DNA of 64,000 bases from an uncultured Pseudomonadales bacterium (GCA_947487765.1 CANKXO010000007.1:148180-212179); one strand, 5' to 3'; counted from the first letter of the stretch, positions 18,112 to 27,110 are shown. Made by a program: numbers and translations. Notes: generated from the sequence alone by a model not told the origin.

Positions 18112-18987
18112 TTACATGCCCATTTGGGCGCCCATATCTAAAGTGTTGCCAAAAGTCCAACCTTTACTGATTTTTCCATTTTCGTCGAAGTAAGCAATAT
18201 CCATATTGTCAACGTTAACAACATTGTTCGATGCAGGAATACCTTTGAGAGGCCCTTTATGCGTTGCAGTAAAAATTCCTTGATGAATAACGTACCCATC
18301 AATCGCCCACATATTTTGCATATTGATTTTTGCATCTGGAAACGCTTCAGACAGCATCGCAAAGTCTGAGGCTGAATGTTCTTTGCCTACAGCTAAGCCT
18401 GGGACCATCTGGTCATCCCACTCAACGTCGTCTGTCATATAGTCCAGCCAGGGTTCTAAATTTTTGTCTACTAATAATTGGTTGTAGCGACGAAGGTGGT
18501 GTTTGTTTTCAACGCCTTTGTTGTCACTTGAACCTACGATAAGCTCGTAGGACTCTGGAATTTCCGGGACGGGTCGGCCATTGTCTTCGACAACACCCAA
18601 TTGAATTAACAAGGTATAAGGGTCAGCATAAGTGTGCTCACGGCAAATTTTATTGTCAGCATCAAACCACATAATAGTCGCTGCTACGAGTCCAACATCT
18701 TTATCTGATGCAGGCACATCCATAAAGTCTTTGGTGTGCTTTGCCTTCCAAGCCCATACGCACACAAGGACGTTGTCCTTTTTGAAAATCATTTTGTCGC
18801 CTATTTGTGCTTCGGTAAATGTCTCGAGCCAGTTTTTATAGTGCTCTCTGACTTCACTTTCACCTATTGCATCCTTTTCTCCCGGTGCTTTTCTTATTGC
18901 ACCAGAAGAGTAAAGGTTTGCAAGTGCATCAATATTCCCCTTATTAATGCATGAGATATAGTTTTCTCTTTGTTTTTCAATGTTCAT
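18112..18987 (-). CDS. Tandem SnoaL-like (NTF2-fold) protein
   Basis: A 291-residue protein of two NTF2/SnoaL-like halves, about 1-125 and 155-288. The first contains NIDALANLYSSGAIRKAPGE and the second PWLDYMTDDVEWDDQMVPGL, both the typical first-helix and strand pattern. SnoaL-like domains act as cyclases, isomerases or hydrolases on small ring compounds, or are catalytically silent. The duplication in one chain is less common. It lies in the run between a small unknown gene and the GST gene, and probably acts on the pathway intermediate. Confidence 0.78.
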   Translation of the reverse strand: MNIEKQRENYISCINKGNIDALANLYSSGAIRKAPGEKDAIGESEVREHYKNWLETFTEAQIGDKMIFKKDNVLVCVWAWKAKHTKDFMDVPASDKDVGLVAATIMWFDADNKICREHTYADPYTLLIQLGVVEDNGRPVPEIPESYELIVGSSDNKGVENKHHLRRYNQLLVDKNLEPWLDYMTDDVEWDDQMVPGLAVGKEHSASDFAMLSEAFPDAKINMQNMWAIDGYVIHQGIFTATHKGPLKGIPASNNVVNVDNMDIAYFDENGKISKGWTFGNTLDMGAQMGM

Positions 18988-19052
18988 AATATTTCCGCTA
19001 TTAGTGTTGAGTTAATTTAAATCTTAGTGTGTGGTTTAATGACGAACCCAGG

Positions 19053-19397
19053 TTAAAGTTTGAATTGAAAGAGTACTTCTGGCATACCACTGTCACTAGA
19101 TTCATTGAAATCAATGCCAAATATTTCTTTATTAATATCTTTAATAAAGCTGTCAAATGGATGATCCGATGCTGCCAGCTTGCCAAAAGCACTGCTCAGA
19201 TTTTCTGCAGCCAGATAACATATGCAGAGATCTATATCCCCAAAGGGCTGCAAATACCAATTTTCTTCAATGGTATCGAGGCGTCTTAAAAAGTCTTTAA
19301 ACTCCTCTTTTTTTTCGTTTCTAAACGTCTCGGCCAGTTCTTTTAGTGCCTCTGTTTTACTTGGAAGTACAGGAAAGGCAAATGCAATAGTCTCCAT
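19053..19397 (-). CDS. Small conserved protein of unknown function (DUF6176-like)
   Basis: A 114-residue protein without signal peptide or membrane segment. The N-terminus FAFPVLPSKTEALKEL and the middle NWYLQPFGDIDLCICYLAAE, followed by ASDHPFDSFIKDI, recall a small ferredoxin-like alpha/beta family annotated as DUF6176. I assign that with limited confidence. It starts 9 bp after the P450 stop, so it is co-translated with it and may be a partner or accessory protein. No catalytic motif is visible. Confidence 0.6.
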   Translation of the reverse strand: METIAFAFPVLPSKTEALKELAETFRNEKKEEFKDFLRRLDTIEENWYLQPFGDIDLCICYLAAENLSSAFGKLAASDHPFDSFIKDINKEIFGIDFNESSDSGMPEVLFQFKL

Positions 19398-19406
19398 ATA
19401 TAGTCC

Positions 19407-20831
19407 TCACGCTCGCTTGGTTTTCTTGGTAACTTGTAATTCAATACCCGGTACCGAGGTCATAAACAATTTTGCTTTTGTATTCGGTGCTGTTTTCTCA
19501 GTTGCTTGAAGGTGATAGCGTTGCCCAATTCTCGCTAGAATTGTTTGCCCTTCAGCTTCAGCAAGGTGCACTCCGATACACTTTCTGGCGCCAGCGCCAA
19601 AAGGCATATAGGCGAATTTATGAATATCTTTGAATCGTTCGGGTAGAAATCTATCGGGATCAAAACGAAACGGCTCATCCCAATAGTCGGAAATACGATG
19701 TAGTCCCCATTGCGCTACAATAAAATCAGCCCCCTTCGGAAAAACATAGTTCTTATAGCGATAATTGTGAGTAACTACCCGGCTCATCGCCCATGATGAG
19801 GGGTACAAGCGCAGCGACTCTTTAAATATACGTGCTGTTAAGTCCAGTGATTTCAATTCTTCCATGCTTGGATGTTTTTTACCGCTCAGTAGATTGTCTA
19901 CTTCCTGAGAAAACTGCTTTTCGACTTCCGGGTTTTTCGCCAGCAAATAGAGTGCAAAAGCAACGCCATTTGCAGTTGTCTCATGTCCTGCCAAGAACAA
20001 ATTCATAATTTCGTGACGGAGCTGCGTATCACTCATGCCTTCGTTAGTATCTTCATAGATAGCCGACATATACATAGCTAATAGATCATTTTTGCCTTCA
20101 TTACCGTTTTCCCTTCGATGAGCAATAATCTCGTAAATAACAGCATCTATTGAAGCCTTGGCCTCTTCGTAGGCCTTTGTTTGTGACTCTGTAATCAAGT
20201 GAGGTGCCCACAAATTATTTATCGAGTGTTCCTGTAAAATTTCCAAGGCTGATGTGACATCATTGGAGAACTTAATAATGTCAGTTGAAAACAGGCATTT
20301 GATGACGATTCTAAGCGTGAGTCGTTTCATTTCTGTTGTAATGTTAATAATTGACGTATCGTTCTTATCCCACTCGTCAAACATTTCATCAAGGCACTCG
20401 TGAAATATTTCAAAAAACTGACTGACACTTTTTTTCGAAAATGAAGGGTTGGCGAGTTTTCGTTGGCGTTTCCACTCGTGTCCAATAAGCGTCGATAAAC
20501 CGTTGCCAATAGCCGGACTTATCTTATCCATGGTTTCCTGGCTTTTAGAAAAGTATTTTTCGTTATGAATCAACATTTCTTCTAAAAAGTCAGCATCGAC
20601 AACGATATAGCTGTTGGTGCTCTTCAAGTAAACAATTTTTCCATATTTCTCAATGGCTTTCATTGTAAGATCTAATGGGTCGCGAACAATTTCCATCGGA
20701 TCGTTAAATAGCGGGGTGTCGTCAAGCATTCCGGGGACAGGTATTGGATCGCCCTGATACTTTTCAGACATGATCACAGTCTGATCTTCTTTTTCCTCAT
20801 TTTCTATTCTTTCTTCAACAACATTTGACAT
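19407..20831 (-). CDS. Cytochrome P450
   Basis: A 474-residue soluble P450 monooxygenase. The I-helix oxygen motif AGHETT, the K-helix ExxR in KESLR, the PERF-like segment LPERF and the heme loop FGAGARKCIG with ligand Cys418 are all present. An acidic N-terminal extension of about 25 residues precedes the PxPG hinge (PIPVPG). No reductase or ferredoxin is fused, so it needs separate electron donors. It could generate an electrophile for the GST encoded three genes downstream. Substrate unknown. Confidence 0.95.
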   Translation of the reverse strand: MSNVVEERIENEEKEDQTVIMSEKYQGDPIPVPGMLDDTPLFNDPMEIVRDPLDLTMKAIEKYGKIVYLKSTNSYIVVDADFLEEMLIHNEKYFSKSQETMDKISPAIGNGLSTLIGHEWKRQRKLANPSFSKKSVSQFFEIFHECLDEMFDEWDKNDTSIINITTEMKRLTLRIVIKCLFSTDIIKFSNDVTSALEILQEHSINNLWAPHLITESQTKAYEEAKASIDAVIYEIIAHRRENGNEGKNDLLAMYMSAIYEDTNEGMSDTQLRHEIMNLFLAGHETTANGVAFALYLLAKNPEVEKQFSQEVDNLLSGKKHPSMEELKSLDLTARIFKESLRLYPSSWAMSRVVTHNYRYKNYVFPKGADFIVAQWGLHRISDYWDEPFRFDPDRFLPERFKDIHKFAYMPFGAGARKCIGVHLAEAEGQTILARIGQRYHLQATEKTAPNTKAKLFMTSVPGIELQVTKKTKRA

Positions 20832-20842
20832 TGTTTTTCCTC

Positions 20843-21979
20843 TTAATTTTTAATATTACTTAAGACAGCGGGTCTTTGGTTGACGGCAAAAAAATTGACT
20901 GACCAAGATATATCAACGTTTTTTATACAGTGCCACCATCCTGCTGGAAGGTAGAGCATGTCGCCTGGTGACAATTCGACGTGAATTCCCTTAGCTTTTG
21001 AAAAATTTGGGTGACGTTTGAGGTCCGGGGAAAACAAGTTGACGGAGCTTGGTTCATAAAATGGATTTCCGCCAAAAACGACTGGGTAAAGATATTCCGA
21101 TTCGCTAGGTGAAAATATATATACTGTTTTAGTTCCCTTTAGTTGATACAAAAAATTGTCTACTAAATCTCTATGTAAGCCTAATCCTGTATTTTGGGGG
21201 CCAATCCACCAACGAGGAATATTAAAAGCGGAACGGTCAAAATAGGGCGGATACTCGAAGTGATCGTAGAGTGCTTCAGGTACAGAGTTGGCTGCCATGT
21301 AAGAGAGGTTTACTGCTTTTCCATTCAAAAGTGATGTCACATATTGTCTTAGCGTAGACGTTCTATATTCCGCTGATTCACCCTCGTCAGGCTTGTGCTC
21401 TCCCATTAATAAATTTACCTCATGGTCTTTATTGATTTTATTAAGAATCTCCTGCTCATCCATTTGATAAAGTCCCCACTGAGTACACGCACTTTTTTTT
21501 AGTAAGCAGGGCGAGCCTGTTTTAATAAAGCGCTCGACTTCTTCATTGCTATAGGTTATGGGGCAGGAAGGTACATCGTCGGCCTTAGGGCTGAATTTTT
21601 CCAGTAAAGTTTTAATATCTTCGTCAATGGTGCCTTTGTTAAAAATCACGTTAAGAAATCGTTGTACATGACTTTTGTTTTCATCTTTTTCAGAGAGGTT
21701 ATTAAATCCAACTTCTAATTTACCGCTGTTGATAGCGCCTAATGGATCAATTTTCTTATTGACCAGCGCATCGAGATCACTTTCATCAATATATAACTGA
21801 TAATCTGGTGTCAGGCTTGGTAGAGATAATTGCCATGAGCATTCATCCTCTAGCTCAATATCAAAAAGCCAGCTTTTACTTTTATTTCTCCATTGATACG
21901 TACCGCTATATCTATCACGTTCATGATTTTTGATATTGGCAGACAATTTGGAAAACTTTTCGATTATTTCGCTTAACAT
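20843..21979 (-). CDS. SCP2 sterol-carrier-like domain fused to JmjC/cupin-8 oxygenase
   Basis: A 378-residue two-domain protein. Residues about 1-95 resemble an SCP2 lipid-binding domain (KSWLFDIELED, YIDESDLDALVNKKIDP, AINSGKLEVGF). Residues about 140-370 form a cupin-8/JmjC-type Fe(II)/2-oxoglutarate oxygenase with metal ligands H269, D271 and H350 in LGLHRDLVDNF and GWWHCIKN, and the KGTKTVYIFSP strand typical of this group. It should hydroxylate or desaturate a substrate. The SCP2 part suggests a hydrophobic one. It lies between the radical SAM and P450 genes. Confidence 0.75.
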   Translation of the reverse strand: MLSEIIEKFSKLSANIKNHERDRYSGTYQWRNKSKSWLFDIELEDECSWQLSLPSLTPDYQLYIDESDLDALVNKKIDPLGAINSGKLEVGFNNLSEKDENKSHVQRFLNVIFNKGTIDEDIKTLLEKFSPKADDVPSCPITYSNEEVERFIKTGSPCLLKKSACTQWGLYQMDEQEILNKINKDHEVNLLMGEHKPDEGESAEYRTSTLRQYVTSLLNGKAVNLSYMAANSVPEALYDHFEYPPYFDRSAFNIPRWWIGPQNTGLGLHRDLVDNFLYQLKGTKTVYIFSPSESEYLYPVVFGGNPFYEPSSVNLFSPDLKRHPNFSKAKGIHVELSPGDMLYLPAGWWHCIKNVDISWSVNFFAVNQRPAVLSNIKN

Positions 21980-22005
21980 GTTGCGTTTTTCCAGGTATTT
22001 ATTCG

Positions 22006-23970
22006 TTAGTAATTAAATAGCAGCTCTTTATAGCTTTTTTCTATTTTTATATTGCTTACATAAATAAGGTAGTCAAGGTAGACGAAGCGAATTCCTGTAT
22101 TTGACTCCCCTGACAGCAAGTCTTTTTTCATGTCGCTTATTGATTCATATTTTTCATAGATTTTTTTGGAAAAAATGTACTCACTTACCGCTATTTCCGT
22201 ATTGTTAAATAGTTGCTCACCTATCTTGTTGATTATCTCTTTAAGCTCGTGGGCTGCAGTTGCAAAGGTTTGGTTAAGCTCTCTGCGAATATATTCTTCA
22301 ATAGCCGGCTTTTCCTCTTTCCTGATATTGTCTAATAACTCCTCGAAATTACAGCTTTCTGTTTTTGATAATTTTCCATAAGGCTCTAGGCCCCTTTTAT
22401 CACTGAATTGATAAATAGTTCTTGCTATAATTTTATTTATACATTCATATTTTTTTCTCTGCTGCAAAAAATCGCAAAAATTCCATTTTTTTGTGTGCGC
22501 CTTTGACATAAAGGTGCTAGTAACATATTCAAAAAAATCTAGAATTTTCTCCCGTGAACCAAGCTTTTCTACTAAAAAGTCAGGGAAATAGAATGTTGGC
22601 AATAGGGTGTCCGTCGCTGCAATACCTGTAGCGTCGATTGATACGGTGCCCTTTCGTTCTACAAAGTTTTTTGTTCTTCCTATAGCAAAAACTCTGGAGC
22701 TGGGAATCACGTACCCCTCATCATAGAATCCAGTTAGCCCCTCTTTATTTATCTCTTCAAGGGTGTTGGCGACTGTTTTTTCATTGGCATGAGCATTTCC
22801 AAAGAAGAAGGATATCAGCCCCGAGTATTCCGAAGGGGTGCTTGCAGTGAATTTGATCTTCTCATCTATTCCCTTATGTTTTTCGAGATCCTTATTTTCT
22901 CTCAACAACACCATACTCTTTAGAAAGCTAAGGGCCTGCTTCTTTTTATACGGTACTCTTGCTTTCCTTAAGTTTTCTTCATCAAGAGACAATATATCGT
23001 TCATAGCGCCTGAGTACCCGGCTCTTTGTAAAAGAGCAAGCTCATCATATTCGAGTGTCGGTAGGCTATAGCCTGACCATCGTATTTTTTTTCCTTTATG
23101 TTTCTCGCTTAAGCGCACTACCTTTTCGGCGAGTTCTAGAATAAATTGGGTTCCGCCAATGTTTATTTCCGAACAAATAAACCAGAAGTCCTTTAGGTCC
23201 TTCCTCAAGAGAAAATCCAATTCTGAAATAACAACCTCTTGATCTCTGTGGTTAATTCGCTTTCCTTTAACGTCAGGCTCGGTGCAAAAGTAGCACTGAA
23301 ACGGACATCCTCTAGATATTTCCACGGCGATTGTCGGTGGATTATTCGCTTTTAGCATATCGCCATAAAAAATTTTTAATTCATCGACTAGCTGATCGTT
23401 GTACTCCATATTATCCGAGGGTTTGTAAAACTCTTGTGCATTAAAAATATAGTCGCCGCCATTATGGTGGACCAGCCCTGGGATGCTTGATAGATTTTTT
23501 CCATTGAGGGTATCTTCAAAATTAGCAAAGAAACCATCAGGGCAGCCTTGAACACCCAGGTCAATTTCTAAGTGGTTGGCAACCTTTTTTGCATGTGTAG
23601 TGAACCCAAAGCCACCCATTATGATCGGCACATTGGTATATTTTCTAATTAGGCCAATCAGCTTTTTGCTGTCTTCAATGGGATAATAAGTTCTAAAGAA
23701 CTCACTCTTAGTGGCCCCTTTAGTTAGGTAATCCGAGAGGTCAATAGAGTCCCCTTGACGTAAATGAATTCCAATTGCTCTAGGCCTATTCGATTTAATC
23801 AGTTCGCGTATTTTTTCAACCCAGTTCCCCACGCGCAGCATATCAACGCGTTGTATATTGAGGCCAAATCGGCGTGCAACCTCGCTCACCTGAACAAAGG
23901 CGTATGGAAAAATAGGCCGCCAGGGCAGGTTAGAGCAATTGAGTAATAGCATGTCGATTTGATTGCTCAT
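22006..23970 (-). CDS. Cobalamin-type radical SAM protein
   Basis: A 654-residue protein with an N-terminal Rossmann-like B12-binding region (about 1-150, with IPIIMGGFGF) and a radical SAM core. The 4Fe-4S ligands are C222, C226 and C229 in GCPFQCYFC. The usual DxHxxG cobalamin motif is absent, as in many of this class. A long, lysine-rich C-terminal part (about 480-654) has no recognisable domain. Members commonly methylate unactivated carbon or phosphorus, or rearrange rings. It begins one base after the other radical SAM gene ends, so the two probably work in sequence. Confidence 0.88.
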   Translation of the reverse strand: MSNQIDMLLLNCSNLPWRPIFPYAFVQVSEVARRFGLNIQRVDMLRVGNWVEKIRELIKSNRPRAIGIHLRQGDSIDLSDYLTKGATKSEFFRTYYPIEDSKKLIGLIRKYTNVPIIMGGFGFTTHAKKVANHLEIDLGVQGCPDGFFANFEDTLNGKNLSSIPGLVHHNGGDYIFNAQEFYKPSDNMEYNDQLVDELKIFYGDMLKANNPPTIAVEISRGCPFQCYFCTEPDVKGKRINHRDQEVVISELDFLLRKDLKDFWFICSEINIGGTQFILELAEKVVRLSEKHKGKKIRWSGYSLPTLEYDELALLQRAGYSGAMNDILSLDEENLRKARVPYKKKQALSFLKSMVLLRENKDLEKHKGIDEKIKFTASTPSEYSGLISFFFGNAHANEKTVANTLEEINKEGLTGFYDEGYVIPSSRVFAIGRTKNFVERKGTVSIDATGIAATDTLLPTFYFPDFLVEKLGSREKILDFFEYVTSTFMSKAHTKKWNFCDFLQQRKKYECINKIIARTIYQFSDKRGLEPYGKLSKTESCNFEELLDNIRKEEKPAIEEYIRRELNQTFATAAHELKEIINKIGEQLFNNTEIAVSEYIFSKKIYEKYESISDMKKDLLSGESNTGIRFVYLDYLIYVSNIKIEKSYKELLFNY

Positions 23971-23971
23971 T

Positions 23972-24937
23972 TTATAACTCTCTTACTTTAATGAGTTCGT
24001 CGACTCGATCGCGTGTTTTGGATTTATTGAAAAACATAGGAAGTAGCATTACTGCTTTATTTGAGTTGCAGCCCTCGCAGATTTTCATGTTGCCAACCTG
24101 CTTAACGCGATTCTTTACAACACTTTTTAAATCATCTGTATCAATGTGACCGATATTCGATGTGTGGCCAAAATCCTGAAAACAGCCGAGTATTTCTCCT
24201 TTGAAGCTAATGCTCAAGCTGCCATCACCAATAGCGCAAAAGTTTTTATTTTGAAGTCGGCCCAGCATAGCATTGACAAAAAATCCTACTTTCCCCATGC
24301 CAGTTTTATATTCGCTTTCAGAAACATTTAGGTCAAGATCGCTGACTAATTGTGATCTTCTGCGTGACTCAAGTTCAGCTTCTACGCCGCCTCCACGATT
24401 CCATAAAGGGAATAAGTAAATGTTCTTGAAGCCTAGTTTTCTTAGATGGGCGACAGTGTCAGGTAAAGTATCGTAAATCACCGGCCCGCCGGTGAGGTGG
24501 ACAATGACCTTTTCGGCTGCAGCTTCCGCTAATGCAGCGATATTGCGCCAGATCTTTACGAAATCGAGGCCAATATGAACCTTATCGAATACTTCCTTTT
24601 TAATTGAGCTTACTGATAAGCGAATAACATCGACATCATTAACGCAGGCATCTATATTCTTATTATTAAAGGTCACGGCTGTTGTGGTCACATCTGTGAG
24701 TACGCCAGGACGCTTCATGATTTTCAATAGTTCATTAAATTCAGGGTGTATCGTTGGTTCACCTCTGCCTGCTAGATCTAACTCCCAAACATAAGAAGGA
24801 TCAATTTGATTTACGATTTTTTCCATAGTTTCGAGTGAAATAAAACCGTAGTCATTAATGGCGGATCTTGGACACATGCTACAAGACGCAGGGCACGAGG
24901 GCGTGGCTTCTACGTTTACAAGTATTTTTTTTAGCAT
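23972..24937 (-). CDS. Radical SAM protein with SPASM/twitch-like C-terminus
   Basis: A 321-residue radical SAM enzyme. The CX3CX2C motif CPASCSMC gives C15, C19 and C22 very near the N-terminus. LAGRGEPTIHPEF is the GGE-like SAM-binding motif. Near the C-terminus ILGCFQDF and ICEGC supply extra cysteines typical of a SPASM or twitch auxiliary cluster. No short precursor-peptide gene is apparent next to it, so a RiPP role is not supported by context. Together with the adjacent cobalamin-type enzyme it likely modifies carbon atoms of the cluster intermediate. Confidence 0.87.
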   Translation of the reverse strand: MLKKILVNVEATPSCPASCSMCPRSAINDYGFISLETMEKIVNQIDPSYVWELDLAGRGEPTIHPEFNELLKIMKRPGVLTDVTTTAVTFNNKNIDACVNDVDVIRLSVSSIKKEVFDKVHIGLDFVKIWRNIAALAEAAAEKVIVHLTGGPVIYDTLPDTVAHLRKLGFKNIYLFPLWNRGGGVEAELESRRRSQLVSDLDLNVSESEYKTGMGKVGFFVNAMLGRLQNKNFCAIGDGSLSISFKGEILGCFQDFGHTSNIGHIDTDDLKSVVKNRVKQVGNMKICEGCNSNKAVMLLPMFFNKSKTRDRVDELIKVREL

Positions 24938-24973
24938 AATACTTATCCATACTAGTTAAATATTTGTTAATTA

Positions 24974-24994
24974 GGGGCTAGCAAGACTAACCCC
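24974..24994 (-). terminator. Weak hairpin between the FG-GAP gene and the radical SAM genes
   Basis: On the minus strand GGGGTTAG and CTAGCCCC form an 8-bp stem with one G-U pair around a 5-nt loop. No good T run follows, so it is at most a partial terminator or processing site that could separate the first gene of the cluster from the rest. Confidence 0.3.
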
Positions 24995-25052
24995 GAAAGA
25001 TTAATACTATAAAAATCACTTTTTAAATTTAAATGCCTATTACTACGGAGAT

Positions 25053-27110
25053 TTATTTTTCTGACCAGACGTTATAGTTGTAATCCAAAAGTGCGAGTAT
25101 TGCGCTTCGCTTTAGGCGATATGCTTCACTTCGGTTTACCACTTTGGCTCTACGTAGTTGTTTCAGTGATTTTTTAACACAGCGATAGTATTGGGTATAA
25201 TTTTCTAACCCCTGTTCGTAGCTACATGGAATTTCTGGTAGGTTGATACGATCGCCGCTTTTAACACCGTAAAGCTTGTTTTTTACGCCGCCAGGCCATA
25301 GCACATCAACAACGCCGAAATCTGCGTCGGCCATACCGAAGTGAGAAGTAAAACTGTTATGCGACGCGTAGCTACTTCCCGCGGTAATTGGCTGAATAAC
25401 ACGAGCTTTTCCTTTTGGTGTAAATCCAACAACTGCCCCTACGGCGCTTCTGTTTACGCTACCTTGCGTGGTAATTCCTTTCGTTCCAATGGCGTTAATG
25501 GAGACATGCCCGGCTGTATCATTGCCGCTGTTAATCTCGACAACAAGAGAACCGTTGCTAAAGTCGTGACCAGTCCATTCGAAATTGCCTTCTTCGTTCA
25601 TGGTAAAGTTTTCGAAATATACCGCGAGATGATCTATATCTGCTCCATGCTGGAAATAGGGCGTTGATGCAATGTCATGGTCAATATCGATGTTAGATAC
25701 TGAAACTAAGTCGATAAAACCATCATTGTTTAGGTCGCCAGCGGCAAATCCTTGAACCGTTCTTCTAGCGTGGTCAACAGATCCGCTTAGCGCAGCGGTA
25801 TCATAAATAAAGTTGCCCAGCCCATCGTTTTTCAAAACTAAACCCGGATTCGAACCTTCGATAAATGGGCCTGCATCCAATCCACCGTGATAGAAAATAT
25901 CAAGGTCAGCATCATTATCATAATCAGCGAATAGCGCGCCCCAGCCAAAAGAGGTAGCAATCAGGTTGCTTACACCAGCGTCAACGAAGGTTTTGTCTCG
26001 CTGCCCTAGGAACCAGCGAGAAGCAAAGGGTCCGGGTTCACTAGGAAAGAAATTCGTCGGCATATAATCACCGATGTTCGAGGCGAAAAAGTCCATATAA
26101 CCATCGGCATTAAGGTCGCCGAATGCAAATCCCATCCACAAGCCAGAAATAGCGACTCCAGCTTGCGCATTTACATCGACAAAATTTCCATTGCCGTCAT
26201 TTTCGAAAATGTGAATAACACCTGAGTCAACACCACCAAGTGCTGCGGGTGTAACGCTGCCCTGGTCGTCACCGGTGATAATGTCGATATCGCCGTCTTG
26301 GTCATAGTCAACCATACTTATCGCCCAGGTGAATCCAGCAGCACCTTCGGGGAACCCTGCATTAGTTTCAAACCCAGACTCAGCACTTACATCGATAAAG
26401 GTGTTATTGCCGGTATTTTTAAAAAGCTGATTGTGCTGATTTAAGTCAAAAGCAATATTCAAAGGCAGTTGATCGTCCCAGACACCATTATTTGCAACAG
26501 CAATGTCAAGAAAACCGTCATTATCAATATCGCCCATAGAGCAAGATGGAGAATACCGACCTTGCCCACCTGTTCTGCTTGAGGCGGTGATATCTTTAAA
26601 CGTTCCGTTTCCCTGGTTTTCTAAAAGTGTATTGTCGTGGCCTGCGACGCTTAATACATATAAGTCAATATCATTATCATTATCGATATCTCCGAAACAC
26701 ACACCACTACTGTCCTTTTCAATGATTTCTACATTTGCCTTTTTAGCAACATCGATAAAATAATTTCTACCGGTTTCGATAAATTGATTTGAATAGAGAG
26801 AGTTTGGTGTGCCAGGGCCATTAGTTACATAAATATCGACGTCGCCGTCATTGTCATAATCTATGAGGCCTACACCAGGTGCTCCTCTTGACTTAATGGG
26901 AGTAAGATTGAGTTCTTCAGCGGTAATACTTAATTTATCTTTTATATCTTGATATAAGATATCATGCTCTGATCTTTCCCTTGAGTATTTTCTTATGTTC
27001 TCTTCATCTAACTCAAAAAATACTACGCCATTACCAAAAGCATTAGTTGTGGTCATTGAAAATAAATAAATTATTAAAAAGCGATAAATATTTTTTAATT
27101 TTAGGTTCAT
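25053..27110 (-). CDS. Exported FG-GAP/VCBS repeat protein with ASPIC/UnbV-type C-terminus
   Basis: A 685-residue protein with a signal peptide in the first 26 residues (MNLKLKNIYRFLIIYLFSM, ending TNAFG). At least six FG-GAP calcium-binding repeats of the DYDNDGDVD or DIDNDGFLD kind follow, forming a beta-propeller, then a CRTAC1/UnbV-like part (about 540-630, with VLWPGGVKN). The start at 27110 has AGGAAC upstream; an earlier start at 27179 would bury the signal peptide. Such propellers are periplasmic or surface proteins and sometimes accompany biosynthetic genes, but an enzymatic role is unproven. It is the first gene of the minus-strand run. Confidence 0.85.
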   Translation of the reverse strand: MNLKLKNIYRFLIIYLFSMTTTNAFGNGVVFFELDEENIRKYSRERSEHDILYQDIKDKLSITAEELNLTPIKSRGAPGVGLIDYDNDGDVDIYVTNGPGTPNSLYSNQFIETGRNYFIDVAKKANVEIIEKDSSGVCFGDIDNDNDIDLYVLSVAGHDNTLLENQGNGTFKDITASSRTGGQGRYSPSCSMGDIDNDGFLDIAVANNGVWDDQLPLNIAFDLNQHNQLFKNTGNNTFIDVSAESGFETNAGFPEGAAGFTWAISMVDYDQDGDIDIITGDDQGSVTPAALGGVDSGVIHIFENDGNGNFVDVNAQAGVAISGLWMGFAFGDLNADGYMDFFASNIGDYMPTNFFPSEPGPFASRWFLGQRDKTFVDAGVSNLIATSFGWGALFADYDNDADLDIFYHGGLDAGPFIEGSNPGLVLKNDGLGNFIYDTAALSGSVDHARRTVQGFAAGDLNNDGFIDLVSVSNIDIDHDIASTPYFQHGADIDHLAVYFENFTMNEEGNFEWTGHDFSNGSLVVEINSGNDTAGHVSINAIGTKGITTQGSVNRSAVGAVVGFTPKGKARVIQPITAGSSYASHNSFTSHFGMADADFGVVDVLWPGGVKNKLYGVKSGDRINLPEIPCSYEQGLENYTQYYRCVKKSLKQLRRAKVVNRSEAYRLKRSAILALLDYNYNVWSEK

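Noticed and set aside
24938-25052. Possible precursor-peptide gene beside the radical SAM pair
   Set aside because: The 115-bp gap contains no short ORF with a ribosome site on the minus strand that I can find.
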